Shown one piece after another: positions 1-11,510 of a stretch of DNA of 64,000 bases. Both the position numbers and the translations under genes were made by a program. How positions within the stretch are numbered: the stretch's first letter is position 1; each line of letters begins with the position of its first letter. The notes under the pieces are model-generated. The model had not been told where the DNA came from. It saw only the letters and a program-made list of their open reading frames with translations, and made no database searches. Source of the stretch: Antedon bifida (lineage: Eukaryota > Echinodermata > Crinoidea > Comatulida > Antedonidae); contig OY727097.1 of the NCBI GenBank assembly GCA_963402885.1, forward strand, positions 22,568,001 through 22,632,000, written 5' to 3'.

Positions 1-200
1 TTTAGGTCATCGTTACCACTTAGATATACAATACAATTTCAGCAAACTTTAGAAAAGAAATCAGTTTGTCAACTCAGAGAATCAAGTGGAATCATAAACT
101 TTAAAAGACTTGAATTTGCAAACAAAAGTTTGGTAAAGTTTGATAATGTAATCTTTTCTAGGCTTCATATCATATAGAGGAAACTCTTTAGACTATTTAC

Positions 201-3200
201 CTATTGTAGGTATAAAGTCTTGCTGTTTTCTCATCATAGCTGGAGCCGTCTCTGATAATGTTACAATAACCTCTAATGCCAGTTGACGCCAGCTGTCTGG
301 TAGATTTTTATTAGATGTGATCTACATAAACCAAGGAAATAAGAGTTCAAATAGATTAAAATAATATTAATATTTTACTTTGGTTCAACATGTAGTGATA
401 ACAGTTTAGGACACATTTCCCTACAATTTTTGACGTTTTGTAAAAATAATGCATGACATACCCTGAAATGTGGTTATGTAGTTTGCATCAACTCGTTTTT
501 TACAAGGCGAGCCAAGAACTAGGTTACTAGGCTCTACTCGTTACTGATAACAGCAGTAATGTATAAATATATTTACACTAGCTATAGATAGTTTGTTTCT
601 CAATTTTGTCATTCTTTTTTGGCAGAATCCGCTAAATTGGGGAAGATCCAGTATTCTAAAAGTACAGTACAGTACAGAAAGAAAGTACTGCAACTTTACC
701 TACGAAGTAGCTTCGTAGATAGAACGTAGGCTACGTTGTTGGCTTCGTAGGTTCCATTGTTTGGCTTCGTAACCTCAATAAACAACTTTCAATGAGCTAC
801 TTTCTGAACTTCGTAGGGAGTTCGTAACCTATATAAACAACCCTGCGATGTTCTTAGTGAAGTAATTAAGAAGGTGTGAAATTAATGTGTTAAATTTAAC
901 TAGCGGAGGACCAAGTTGTAAATTACTAAAAAATAAATAATATTTTTTAATCGTAATCTTTTCCTTCGTGCGTGTTTACCTACTCAACGGCGAATATAAA
1001 TTTCCCACGATGTAAACGTAGAGACACGATCCAACACAGGTGAACCGCAACGAACAGGCCAACTAATATAGCGAACGTCTAGTCCATCCAGAAACGATGC
1101 CGAGAAAAAAAGATCGTAAACAATTCATTCTAAATATAGTATCAGAACGTTCAATCGGTCGCTCAAAAAGACTGCCGACAGAAGACCGTAATTAATACAG
1201 ACCTAGTTTTTTTGTCACATGGCATGAAACGCGATACTCTCTGCTTTACCGCAATCGTTCACGTGTTTTTTTAAACTTAGTACGAGAGGGTGGCTGCCGG
1301 TCTGACGACGATTAATAAGATCGTGTACCTGGATTTTGTGTCACATGACATGAAACATAATACTCTCTCTCTCTGAAACTGCTCACATGTTTTTTCCACT
1401 CCAAATTCTGGTCGGGCTTTTTTCTATACACACACATGTCGTAATCATTTTAAAAGGCCTAAGCCATGCCTATGTTAAATCTTAATATGGAATATATATT
1501 TGTTTTGCATATATTTTGTTGGGTTAGGTGTCGTTGTTTTTATAATTCGTAGGAATTCCAAGGTAGGATTAAATAATTTTTAGTGTAGGCCTAGCCTAGG
1601 CCGCCGAAACAGGCTAGCCTCGACTCTCTCTACGTGAGCTGAGGTCCACCGGCCCGATGTCATTTCGTCGGCGGATTTCCGTCCAAATTAGGATAACCGA
1701 TGCGTAGGGCGGCTACAAAAATTGACGTCTACTATCTTTAGATAGGATTTTAATTAGCAAACAATACATCGTTTGTTTGCATTGTCAATGCTTTTAAAGG
1801 CGATGACAATGGTGTTTACTAACCCTACGAACCACCCTACGTAGGCGCGCCTAGATAATTATCATAACAATACATCGTAGACTACGAACAATACATCGTA
1901 GGCTATGAACAATACATCGTAGGAGAGAACAATACATCGTAGGCTACGAACAATACATCGTAGGCTACAAACAATACATCGTAGGCTACAAACAATACAT
2001 CGTAGGCTACAAACAATACATCGTAGGCTACGAACAATACATCGTAGGACAGAACAATTACCTACGCGTAGGCTACGAAAGGCTACGCGTAGATACGAAG
2101 CAGTAATTTCTTTCTGTACTGTAGATCGACTATCGCACTAAAAGTGCCAAATGAAAATATCAATGCGCTCTGTGAGGCACGCTGGTATTTATAGGGGGCA
2201 GTTTAAGTTATTAGAATTGTCTTAGACAAATACAACAACTTACTACAAGGAACATGGTAAGGACTTGTGGTAGATGTGGGCGGATCATCTTTGGTACAGT
2301 CTCCACAAGTTCTATGAAGGCTTTTAGCAATGCATCGTCATCTTGCTGACCAATACACAACTCAACAGCCTAACAAAAACGAAATATTTAAAGTCAGACA
2401 AAAATAAACTGCACAATGTCAGAGATGGTAAACAACCACAAAAGTGGAAATCAAACCAAATTGGAAAAATCTAAAGATACTGGCATCTTTGTGGAGCACT
2501 GTGGCGCAGTGGTTAGAGCATTGGACTTGCAATCAAGAGGTTGTCGGTTCAAGCCCCGGCTTGGTCACTGCAGTGTTGAGTCCTTGCGCAAGATTCTTTA
2601 TCCACATTGTTCCTCCCCACCCAGGTGATAGAAATGGGTACCGGTATGTAAAAAGTACTGGGAAGGTAAATCAGACTCGTTTGTGCGGGAGTGGCGTACC
2701 CCCACAAACATACACACTTAGTGGAGTCTAGCCCAAACGATAAATAAATGGAGATGAGCACCACGGCCGTTAGCATTAGCTTAGGTTTGGACATTTTTTT
2801 TTTTTTACTTAATAGTTAACATGGAATGTCAGTAATGACATTTTAGTTAATGACATGAAATATCGGGAGACCCCCATGATTGTTGGGAGTGCTGTAAACT
2901 TACCTTTAACAGCCCTGGTGTTAGGTATAGAAAATGTTTTTGAGTAGCTACATCCTTTCCTTGATAGAGAACGAATGAAATAGTAGCCCTTGCAGCCATT
3001 ACTTGTACCTAAAACAATGAGTATATAGTTAGAATTTTACAATACCTAGGCCTATGCCAAGTTAGCTAGAATATTGATGAATAAGTGCTCATCTCAAGAT
3101 TCGTTATTACAAATATGAACACTATGTTCCACACTAATGGTGTACACATTTTTGTATGTGAAATAGGTCATATAAGATGGTAAGCCTGTTTCCCACTAAA

Positions 3201-6200
3201 TTAATTTGTTTGTGCAAATCAAAAGCATCAGCATATTCATATTTCCATCTCTCCTTTCTTTAACCAAGTTTCTTGAGTTTTTCACTAGTTTAAATAGTTT
3301 CTACTTTTGGGCAAGCAAAAAATTGCTTAACACAAATAAGGGCTCTGGAAATGGCACTTTCATAAGCACTCATGCGAATCGAAAAGCTCAGTAGAATGCG
3401 AAGATCACAGATATTGCTCTTGTAAATTTGCCTAGTGGAAAACAGGCTTTAGACTAGTCTAACAGGAAACACTGCATTTAGTCCAGATCCCTATGTCAAA
3501 AAAAGTGCCTTCGTGTGCAGATCATGGGGAAAGTGTAAACATTGTGTTTTATGAATATTTGAATCATGCTGGTTATAAAAACCCATGTTGTCAAATTTCT
3601 AAAATTCATCTTTGACCTCTGACCTCAATTTGAATGTTTTGACCCATTGAAAAAAAAATGTTCATATCTTTGCAACGCTTAGATTAAATGAAATAATTTT
3701 AGTGTCAAATTATTTGGGAGATGCATATTTATATTCGTTCTAATGGAAAAGTTTGTCCAAAAATGGCCAGAAGTATGATTTTTGGCTTTTTTGACCTTTG
3801 ACCTACATATCATATAACTCCGTAACTAACAGTTGGACAAACTTTAAATACGACTCAAATTAATCTCAAGGTATAAGTTTCTATTCAGCCTAATAAGAAC
3901 TTTTTCACGAAAATGACCCAAAATGTTCTTATTGACCTTTGACCTGTACTGGTAGTACACATTCCTATAATCTTAAAAACTATTGGCCGTAAAAGGGTTT
4001 TTTGTGAAATTGTTCGAAAAATTTACATTTATATGTTGTATAATAACAACATTTTATAGAAATGTAAAAGAGTTCTATTTATGATCACTAACTTTGCAAT
4101 TTATTAACATTACTAGCGTTTGTTATAGTATTATTATTGTAGTATATTTGCTGATTTTAAGCACTTCACATGAATTTATCAGAATTATGTGTATTTAATA
4201 TAAAGTTTTATTTTTTTGATATAAAGAAAACTTAATTATCTATCAAATAAGACCATTTTTCAAATTATTATGGCTAAAACTTAATTAGATACAGGGAAAA
4301 AGGTGTATTTTTACTTGTGTGAACAGCGCCCTCAATCTTAATTTTTTTTTCCAAAAGTACCACATTTTTATGGTTTCATAAACTTGACTGGTTATAACTT
4401 TGTTTTAAAGATTTTTTACAGTAACCTGTAATTTACATACCACTTTTATAACGTACTAGGTCAGTTTCTGAAAAAAATTGAGAAAAATATTCCGATAGCT
4501 TGATATTTTTGTTGAGGTTATTAATTGATACACACCAAAAAAATATTTTAATTTTGTGCTAAAAGTCCATATTTTTGGTTTAATAAAAGCTATCTAGCAG
4601 ATATTAATACACAAAATTCATATTTTATTGGATAGATATTATGATTATCTTTCCAATAAAATATGCCGTTTGTGTAAGAATGTCTGTACAAGATTGTTTG
4701 TACTGGACCAAAAAGATGGATTTTAGCAAAAAATCTAAATCTTTTTTAGCGTGTACCATGTAATAACCTCAAGAAAAATATCAAGCTATAAAAATATTGA
4801 TTTCATTTTATCTCAGAAACTTACTTAGTATATGGTAGAAGGGGTATTTAAATTACATGTCACTGACAACAAATCTTTTAAAAAGTTACAACCAGCTAAG
4901 TTTATGAAACCACATAAAAATGTGGTATTTTGAGAGAAAAAATGAAGATTGAGGGCGCTGTTCACACAAGTAAAAATACATCTTTTTCCCTGTATCTAAT
5001 TAAGTTTTAGCCATAATAATTTGAAAATGGTCTTATTTGATAGATAATTAAATTTTCTTTATATCAAAAAAATAAAACTTTATATTAAATACACATAATT
5101 CTGATAAATTCATGTGAAGTGCTTAAAATTAGCAAATATAACACATGTTAATACTATAACAAATGCTAGTGATGTTAATAAATTACAAAGTTAGGGATCA
5201 TAAATAGAATTCTTTTACATTTCTATAAAATGTTGTTATTATACAACATATAACTGTAATTTTTTCGAACAGTTTCATAAAAATAACCTCTTTACGGCCA
5301 GTAGTTTTTAAGATTATAGGAATGTGTACTACCAGTACAGGTCAAAGGTCAATAAGAACATTTTGGGTCATTTTCGTGAAAAAGTTCTTATTAGACTGAA
5401 TAGAAACTTATACCTTGAGATTTATTTGAGCCGTATTTAAAGTTTGTCCAACTGTTAGTTACGGAGTTATATGATATGTAGGTCAAAGGTCAAAAAAGCC
5501 AAAAATCATACTTCTGGCCATTTTTGGACAAACTTTTCCATTAGAACGAATATAAATATGCATCTCCCAAATAATTTGACACTAAAATTATTTCATTTAA
5601 TCTAAGCGTTGCAAAGATATGACCATTTTTTTTTCAATGGGTCAAAACATTCAAATTGAGGTCAGAGGTCAAAGATGAATTTTAGAAATTTGACAACATG
5701 GGTTTTTATAACCAGCATGATTCAAATATTTATAAAACACAATGTTTACACTTTCCCCATGATCTGCACACGAAAATACATAGGGATCTGGACTAATTGT
5801 TTTACAGTGACTAAATCATCCTCACCATAAATTTGTTACAGATAATCTTAACTGTCACAGTTAGACTCTAGCTGTCGAGATGCATGAAAATTGCTATAAA
5901 TGGATACAATCAACCTCTAGCATCCTAGTATTGACATGCAAATTGATAAAGATGAATACAAGTTACTTACTTCTAAAGAACCAGTATCCTTAAGACTCTG
6001 TTCCAACATTTGTTTAATCACTTCGATGTAATGGCTTTGCTTATTGCCAAATATTCCAGGGAAATTACTAAATTTAAAAAAAAACGTTCTTAAAATTGTA
6101 TTTAAAAATATATAGTAAAATCAGAATGACATTTAACTTTTAATTTGAGGGCGTACTGTACTGGGTCGTCCTGATTTTTTGTACATTTTATAGATTTGAT

Positions 6201-9135
6201 TTGATTTCTTAACTGATTTTTTCCACAAAATAGAAGAAAAATAATTGTCTTTGTCCCTTCAAAAGGACGCTTAAGTTCCTCCTCTCTTCCTTCCCTCTAC
6301 CCACACTCTCCCTCACCTATAAGGTAAATATTAACCGCTTTCTGCCCTCCCGGATGACATTAAAATGTATAGTATGGATTTATAATGTATTGTCTGTTTA
6401 TGCAGATATTTGCCCTTGACAAAATTGAAATTGAATAAACTCAATAAATGCAGATAATAAGAAATCTGGAACTATAAAAAAAAAATATTTGTTTGAAAAA
6501 ACTTCTTCAATGGAAAGAAATGCAGTAAAAAGGGCAAGTCAATTGACTAGTCCACATTGAACTTCTACAACAATTAGCAAGTATGGCCTATGACAATTCT
6601 TGTTTAAGAATAAGTAGTTTGGTGGTAGGAACTGCCCTTCACCATCAATGAGCCTGTCAAAGGAAGGTGGCTGGAAATAGCCTAAAACAATATTGCTTAC
6701 TTAAACACATTCAGGGCACACTCTCTGTTGACAGGACTACTTGATGATGCATTCTCAAAGAGAAACTGAAGAACTTCCGGCCAAGTATTATTTCCATCAT
6801 CATCTAAAAAAAAAACTATAGTCCTTATTTGAACTTTCATACTGTACAGAAAGAAAATAAACCTGCAACTTTTCCTATGAGTTGGAGGTAGAATGTAAGC
6901 CATGTTATTAACATTTGAAAGCTACGTTTTAGCTTCGTAAAATCTTTCAATGGACTTGGTTCTATAAATTTTAACCTCAATAAACAAACCTTTCAAAAGA
7001 GTTTTCTGTAAATTACTCAAAAAACATCATAACAATAGTTTTTATCTTCTTAAAATGTTTATGTAATTTTTGTTGTTATGCTACAATCCTCTTCCGGAGA
7101 AAAGTATGTTTTGGATAATTGAATGAGAATGTTTGTAATTGTTTTTTTAAATTTGTTTTGTGATGTAATATTAAAAATAAAATCATAATGTGCCATTGGT
7201 GAATTTCAGTTAGCGAATGTCCAGTTAATCACAGAAAGGGTTGCTGGCATATTAACATTATACCTAGAATATGATGGTCACATGAAACTGGACACTGTGC
7301 CACCTTCTGGTCAACTACATACAATTTGAACATTGTCTCTCACCTATAAGACTTCTTGACAATTCTGCAATCGTGTCACAGATTCTTCGTCTCACAAGCG
7401 GCTGAGTTTCGCGTTGTAAAGCAGCCAGCAACTGAACTTTGGTTGCATTTTGTGTTTCAGGTGGCAAGGTTGGCCAGTCACTTTCAAAACTTGTGCTAAG
7501 AAATCGGCGCAAGAGAACGGCAGCAAATTGCTGAAGCTAATGTAGAATAAAAGTTTTAAAATACAATTGTTCTTACGCAAAGGCTGGGTATGATAAAACA
7601 CATTAATAATCAAATAATAATTTATATATTGTTCACCAACTTTTAAAAAAACGATCCAGTTGGTAAATATAAAAGTTTTTCAATTAATTTTAACGAATCA
7701 AAAGTGGGTGAAGTTTGAAAAAGTTGAGAGTTCGTTCCAAAGAGAGGATGCAACAACGGAAACATGCATCCACTGTAAGTCTTAGTCCAGAACAAGGAAA
7801 CAGATAGCAAAGATTTGTCAGAGGAGCAGATGCGATGAGATGGAACATATTAATAAGGAACAAAGTTAAACAAACATATCAAGCATTTATACGGTTATAT
7901 TAATAGGTTATAGTAAAAAATATTATTGAATTGTAGTTAGCATATATTACCTCTGGTGCCAATGAGTCTGTCTGAAGTGCAGTGACAAGGTATGGGATTT
8001 TCTTGTTTGCTGGTATTGTTTCATAGGTTTTCTAAGAAAAAATTATAAAATATTAAAATAATATGGTATTTTTTTCCACCATTAGTTTTTATCGGCATGA
8101 TTGATCATCCGTATATTAGGTATGGTGGCTATTGGCAGGGTCAACTCATGGAGTAAACTTAGGCTGTGTTCGGACGTAAAATCAGTTACATGTGTAATCA
8201 GTGATCGTTCGGACGATGAACAATTTACACATGTAAACGGTCATATTTCATGCATCTCACTATTAAGGTCAAATTGCTCCTTCTTGCGGTTATTAATCAG
8301 ATTGCGGTTTAAGGTGTAATTGAAAAATCCACCTCATAAGGTGGATTTTTGAAACAGCAAGTTTATCTCAAAATTTACACCACACACGACCATTACACAT
8401 GTAAATTTGTTCCGTTCCGAACGGGCTCTTAATGGTAAGTTAATTTTGTTATCTTATTTCATTGTCCAGCCAGCCAAATCATTATTACCATGCTAAGTAA
8501 GCTACTTATTATCTATATTTTTAACCTAGCTAGAGAACTAGACCAAAATGATTATAAATAAGTTTATTTTAACTGACATTTATGGTAATGTACTGTCTCT
8601 ATAATAATAAGATAATAATATGGCCTACTACTGGGCCCTAGGCCTAAATAAACTTTATTATTAATATAATATTCTAATAAAAAATAAGAAAAATGCTGTT
8701 TATTTGTAATTGTATAACTGTAAACTGTGTTCTTTGATTTTCCATATTTTTATTTATGAATATGCAGCCGATTATTGTTAGAGACATCCATGCATGGTTA
8801 GAGGCTGTAAGTATATAATCGCTCTTAAGCACACCATAGTCAGGCCCATGCCTTGATTTAGGCCTAATGTCTGTCGCATGGCATGTGTCATCTTTCGTCA
8901 GAGAACACCCCCACACTCGCTATCATATCAAGAAACGCGCATGGGCACCACCAAAATATGACCACATGATGCCAGAGAAAATCAACTTTAACAAAGTTTC
9001 CATGATTTTTTTATTATCAAATTTAAGTAGTCAATAGAATTAAGATAATATTACCTCTGAGTTTGATCTGATATCATTGTCTGGGGACATAAGTGTCCCC
9101 AAAAGTTGATTAAATTGAGGCTGTTGGTCTGCCAT
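201..9135 (-). CDS. IPO5: importin-5 (karyopherin beta-3), N-terminal part
   Basis: Nuclear import receptor of the HEAT-repeat importin-beta family; it carries cargo through nuclear pores under RanGTP control. Eight coding exons were read on the minus strand: 9055-9135 (ATG at 9135), 7951-8031, 7344-7536, 6701-6803, 5971-6067, 2904-3008, 2244-2369, 201-321. All junctions are GT-AG and the frame is continuous, giving about 303 residues. Stretches matching the family from memory include SPDN near residue 17, [63 protein letters not shown] and [12 protein letters not shown]. These follow human IPO5 order without gaps. The vertebrate protein has about 1100 residues, so the remainder lies left of base 1. 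RANBP6 is the close paralogue, but a single invertebrate gene is normally called IPO5. Introns 5 to 7 are full of repeats. Confidence 0.93.
668..2123. mobile_element. TIR element with 21-bp tandem repeats, in IPO5 intron 7
   Basis: Both ends carry TACAGTACAGAAAGAAA in inverted orientation (668-684 and 2107-2123), followed by CTACGAAG/CTTCGTAG-rich subterminal repeats. Near the right end about nine copies of a roughly 21-bp unit with core ACAATACATCGTAG lie head to tail (about 1866-2056). No coding potential was seen, so it looks non-autonomous. A diverged copy of the left end occurs at about 6840-7010. Confidence 0.75.
1866..2056 (+). repeat. tandem repeat, about 21-bp unit x 9
   Basis: Head-to-tail copies of a unit with core ACAATACATCGTAG followed by variable GCTACGA/GCTACAA spacers. 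It is part of the 668-2123 TIR element, and the spacers match the element's CGTAG-rich subterminal sequence. Confidence 0.85.
2501..2806 (+). mobile_element. tRNA-derived SINE
   Basis: The head (2501-2570) looks like a tRNA, with an A box at 2502-2512 (TGGCGCAGTGG) and a B box at 2546-2556 (GGTTCAAGCCC), the internal RNA polymerase III promoter. A roughly 230-bp body follows and ends in a T-run at 2794-2806. The body recurs at 35085-35312, confirming a dispersed family. It lies in IPO5 intron 6. The anticodon arm pairs poorly, so this is a SINE head and not a functional tRNA gene. Confidence 0.88.
3481..5793. mobile_element. 2.3-kb foldback element (near-perfect palindrome)
   Basis: The whole 2313-bp segment is one inverted repeat centred near 4637 with almost no spacer. 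The left arm starts GTCCAGATCCCTATGT and the right arm ends ACATAGGGATCTGGAC. The arms stay alignable throughout; shared landmarks include the TGACCTTTGACCT blocks and the 'dinucleotide-rich' AT core. It is flanked by TA on both sides, consistent with a TA target duplication. No ORF. It sits inside IPO5 intron 5. Confidence 0.9.
6840..7010 (+). mobile_element. diverged fragment of the 668-2123 element family
   Basis: Begins TACTGTACAGAAAGAAA and continues with the same order of blocks as the left end of the 668-2123 element (CTGCAACTTT, AGCTTCGTA, CCTCAATAAACAA, CTTTCAA). No matching right end was found nearby, so this is a fragment. Confidence 0.6.
8162..8428. mobile_element. Harbinger/Tourist-type MITE
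   Basis: A 267-bp element with imperfect terminal inverted repeats (left GGCTGTGTTCGGACG; right, reverse-complemented, GAGCCCGTTCGGAACG), flanked by TTA on both sides. TTA target sites with GGCTGTTCGGA-like ends are typical of PIF/Harbinger MITEs. Subterminal ACATGTGTAA motifs also face each other. It lies in IPO5 intron 1. Confidence 0.7.
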
Positions 9136-10654
9136 ACTTTCGCGGTTTTACCTTTGACCACCAAAAAGGAGACTGCTGCGCAATTGAGATCACCACTAAG
9201 TTTATTTATGACATACACATATTGAGATAAAACAAGCTAAAATTTAATAAAACTTATACGATAATTAGTTTTATGAGTTATATTTATAATATAACTGACA
9301 AATACTGTTTCAATAACACGTTTTACTAATAAAGTTAACAGCAGTGTAAACTAATACTGAACGAGGTAAATTTCCGGGAAAATAATACTGATTGTAACAT
9401 GCGGAACAAAGAGTGGCACTGCCTATATACCATCACGGTTTAGAGAGCAGCAAGTTCCATGTTTTACATTATTTCTATGAACCGCGAATTTGAGGAAAAA
9501 AGGAGTGAAGACATCGAAAACAGAGAATGTATACACAAAAACAATTTGATTAATCATTGTTTTATGGATCGTTGCTAATATTGACAGTTTTAGAACATTT
9601 GGCGAATTCATCAATTATATACCAAGGTATTTATTGAGTAAACAAATTGTATTTTTTTATACCATTATCATTATGGGTTTCCAAAAATCACAAACAAAAG
9701 TAAACTAAACAGAACGACGTCGTGCGCGGTGTGGTGTGTGGGGATCAATGGGGAACCCCGGTGTTTGGATCGGAGTGTGTTAAATTGCCAATGAGAGGCC
9801 TAGGTATCCCCTAGTTTATACTATAATAGATGGTATCGGTGTTCGACGTAGCGTAGGCCTACAAACAAGCCTAGCCTAGCTAGGCCTAGTCGTTAATTCA
9901 ATCAAGCATTCATTCAAAACTACAATTAAATCACAATACAAAACAAAAAATCAAAAGTACAACTTCAACTTCTTTGTTTTTTTTATGTATGCCTAGGCCT
10001 ACAGTAAGCCTGTGCTGTAGTGTAGGCCTACTAGTACTAGTCTAGTGTAGTAGTAGGTGTCCCGCCTACAGTTCAGTAAGCCTTCCGTGTAGAGCCTCTG
10101 CTGTAATGGGATGATTCAAATGGATTCAAATCGGCCCATTTAATAATAATACTATTTTCTTTGCAGTGATTCATTTTATAAACATGATACTGTAATAATT
10201 TTTGTTTAATTTTCAGAAAGACTGTGAGTAATATTAAAAATAGTCATAAACTATGCAATAGAAGCTGACTTGTTTTTAAAATATACTGTTCCAACATTTT
10301 ACGGTTGTGAGGATCAATCACAATACACACGGTTGACTCTAACTGAAAGTTTGAAAATCCCTTCACTGATTAGTATTAACTATTAGTAATCCTTGAATTA
10401 ACTGAATTCTCCCCTACTGACCTGTACCTAAAGAAATTCGTACTGTAAGTGTAACAACATTGAAATAAATGAAGTCTTAATTCTAAAATCTGATGCACAC
10501 TCCCTAAAATAAAAATGTTGGCACCTACTCTCCTTACCTGTGTGATAATGACTGGAAATATGGTAATGAGTACTCTTATTTTTTAAGTAAAAGCAGTTTA
10601 TCGAAGGAACTAAATGCAGCATTACAATAAATGAAAGATCCTAATTCAAAATTA
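9136..10654. other. intergenic region between head-to-head IPO5 and USP genes
   Basis: Upstream of the IPO5 start. No coding sequence was recognised. The stretch is AT-rich with a few CpG-containing bases around 9715-9760 and TAGGCCTA motifs around 9840-10060. The non-coding first exons and promoters of both genes should lie here, but no core promoter element could be assigned. Confidence 0.5.
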
Positions 10655-11330
10655 ATAATAATAATATACCACATTTAGCGCCCTTTTCATGAAAAAAACA
10701 TGCCCAAAGGCGCTTTATAGAAAATACATCAAGACAGACAAAAAGTTAGTTATACATAGATGTATAAAAATATGGATGCAGTTTAAAAATAAATCTATTA
10801 TTAGGTAGTTAAATTTATATTCAGTTTCCATTATTAAAAAATTGGCTTATATAAAAATATGTTAACCAAAACCTCTTAAAAAAAAACATTATTATAAAAA
10901 TCATTAACAAAAAAACTGTTTATACACAATATATTAAAACATCAAAAATACAACATTAAAAAGTACGACAAATTAGATTATAATAAGCATCACAACCATT
11001 ATTATATAAATTATTAAAATTTAAAATACAGTTTATATATTCAACATAAAATAATACAACATTTAAAAGTACAAAAAATAGATTCTTAAAAATACCATTG
11101 TTATCTAAATAATTAAAAATATTAATCATATATTTATACTGTATATTATTATTTTTACAACATTAAAAAAAAATGAATTCACTGATCGGTACCATAGTTC
11201 ATGACAAAAAGGTGTGTTTTCAATAATTCTTTAAAAATGCTCAAAGTAGTAGTACAACGTAACTCAAAAGGCAAATTATTCCAGAGAGTTGGTGCAGCCT
11301 TTAAAAAACATATCTCTGTAGGATCTCGTT
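10655..11330 (-). mobile_element. LINE fragment, C-terminal and 3' end
   Basis: On the minus strand the segment near 11315-11179 encodes the C-terminal signature of Jockey-like non-LTR reverse transcriptases (LWNNLPFELR, then LSIFKELLKTHLF) and stops at 11181-11179. An AT-rich 3' region follows and ends with the AAAGGCGCTTT motif near 10720 and an ATT-repeat tail near 10655-10670. The element is 5'-truncated and inactive. It lies just upstream of the USP start codon exon. Confidence 0.7.
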
Positions 11331-11510
11331 TTTATCCTAGGAACGCATAAAGTGTTTGTGAAAAAAAAAAATTGGCCACCCTCAACTAACTGCCCACTCA
11401 AATCCTCTTAATTTTCTGCTAAATTGACATGTGTATTATTATTATGCCTTTCATGGGGAAATGCTTTAATTTCGCTGAATTTGTTGTCAATTTTTTTTTT
11501 AGGTTTAAAC

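Noticed and set aside
2501-2572. tRNA gene
   Set aside because: Good A and B boxes, but the arms pair poorly, the sequence continues into a repeated body with a T-run, and a headless copy exists at 35085. It is a SINE head.
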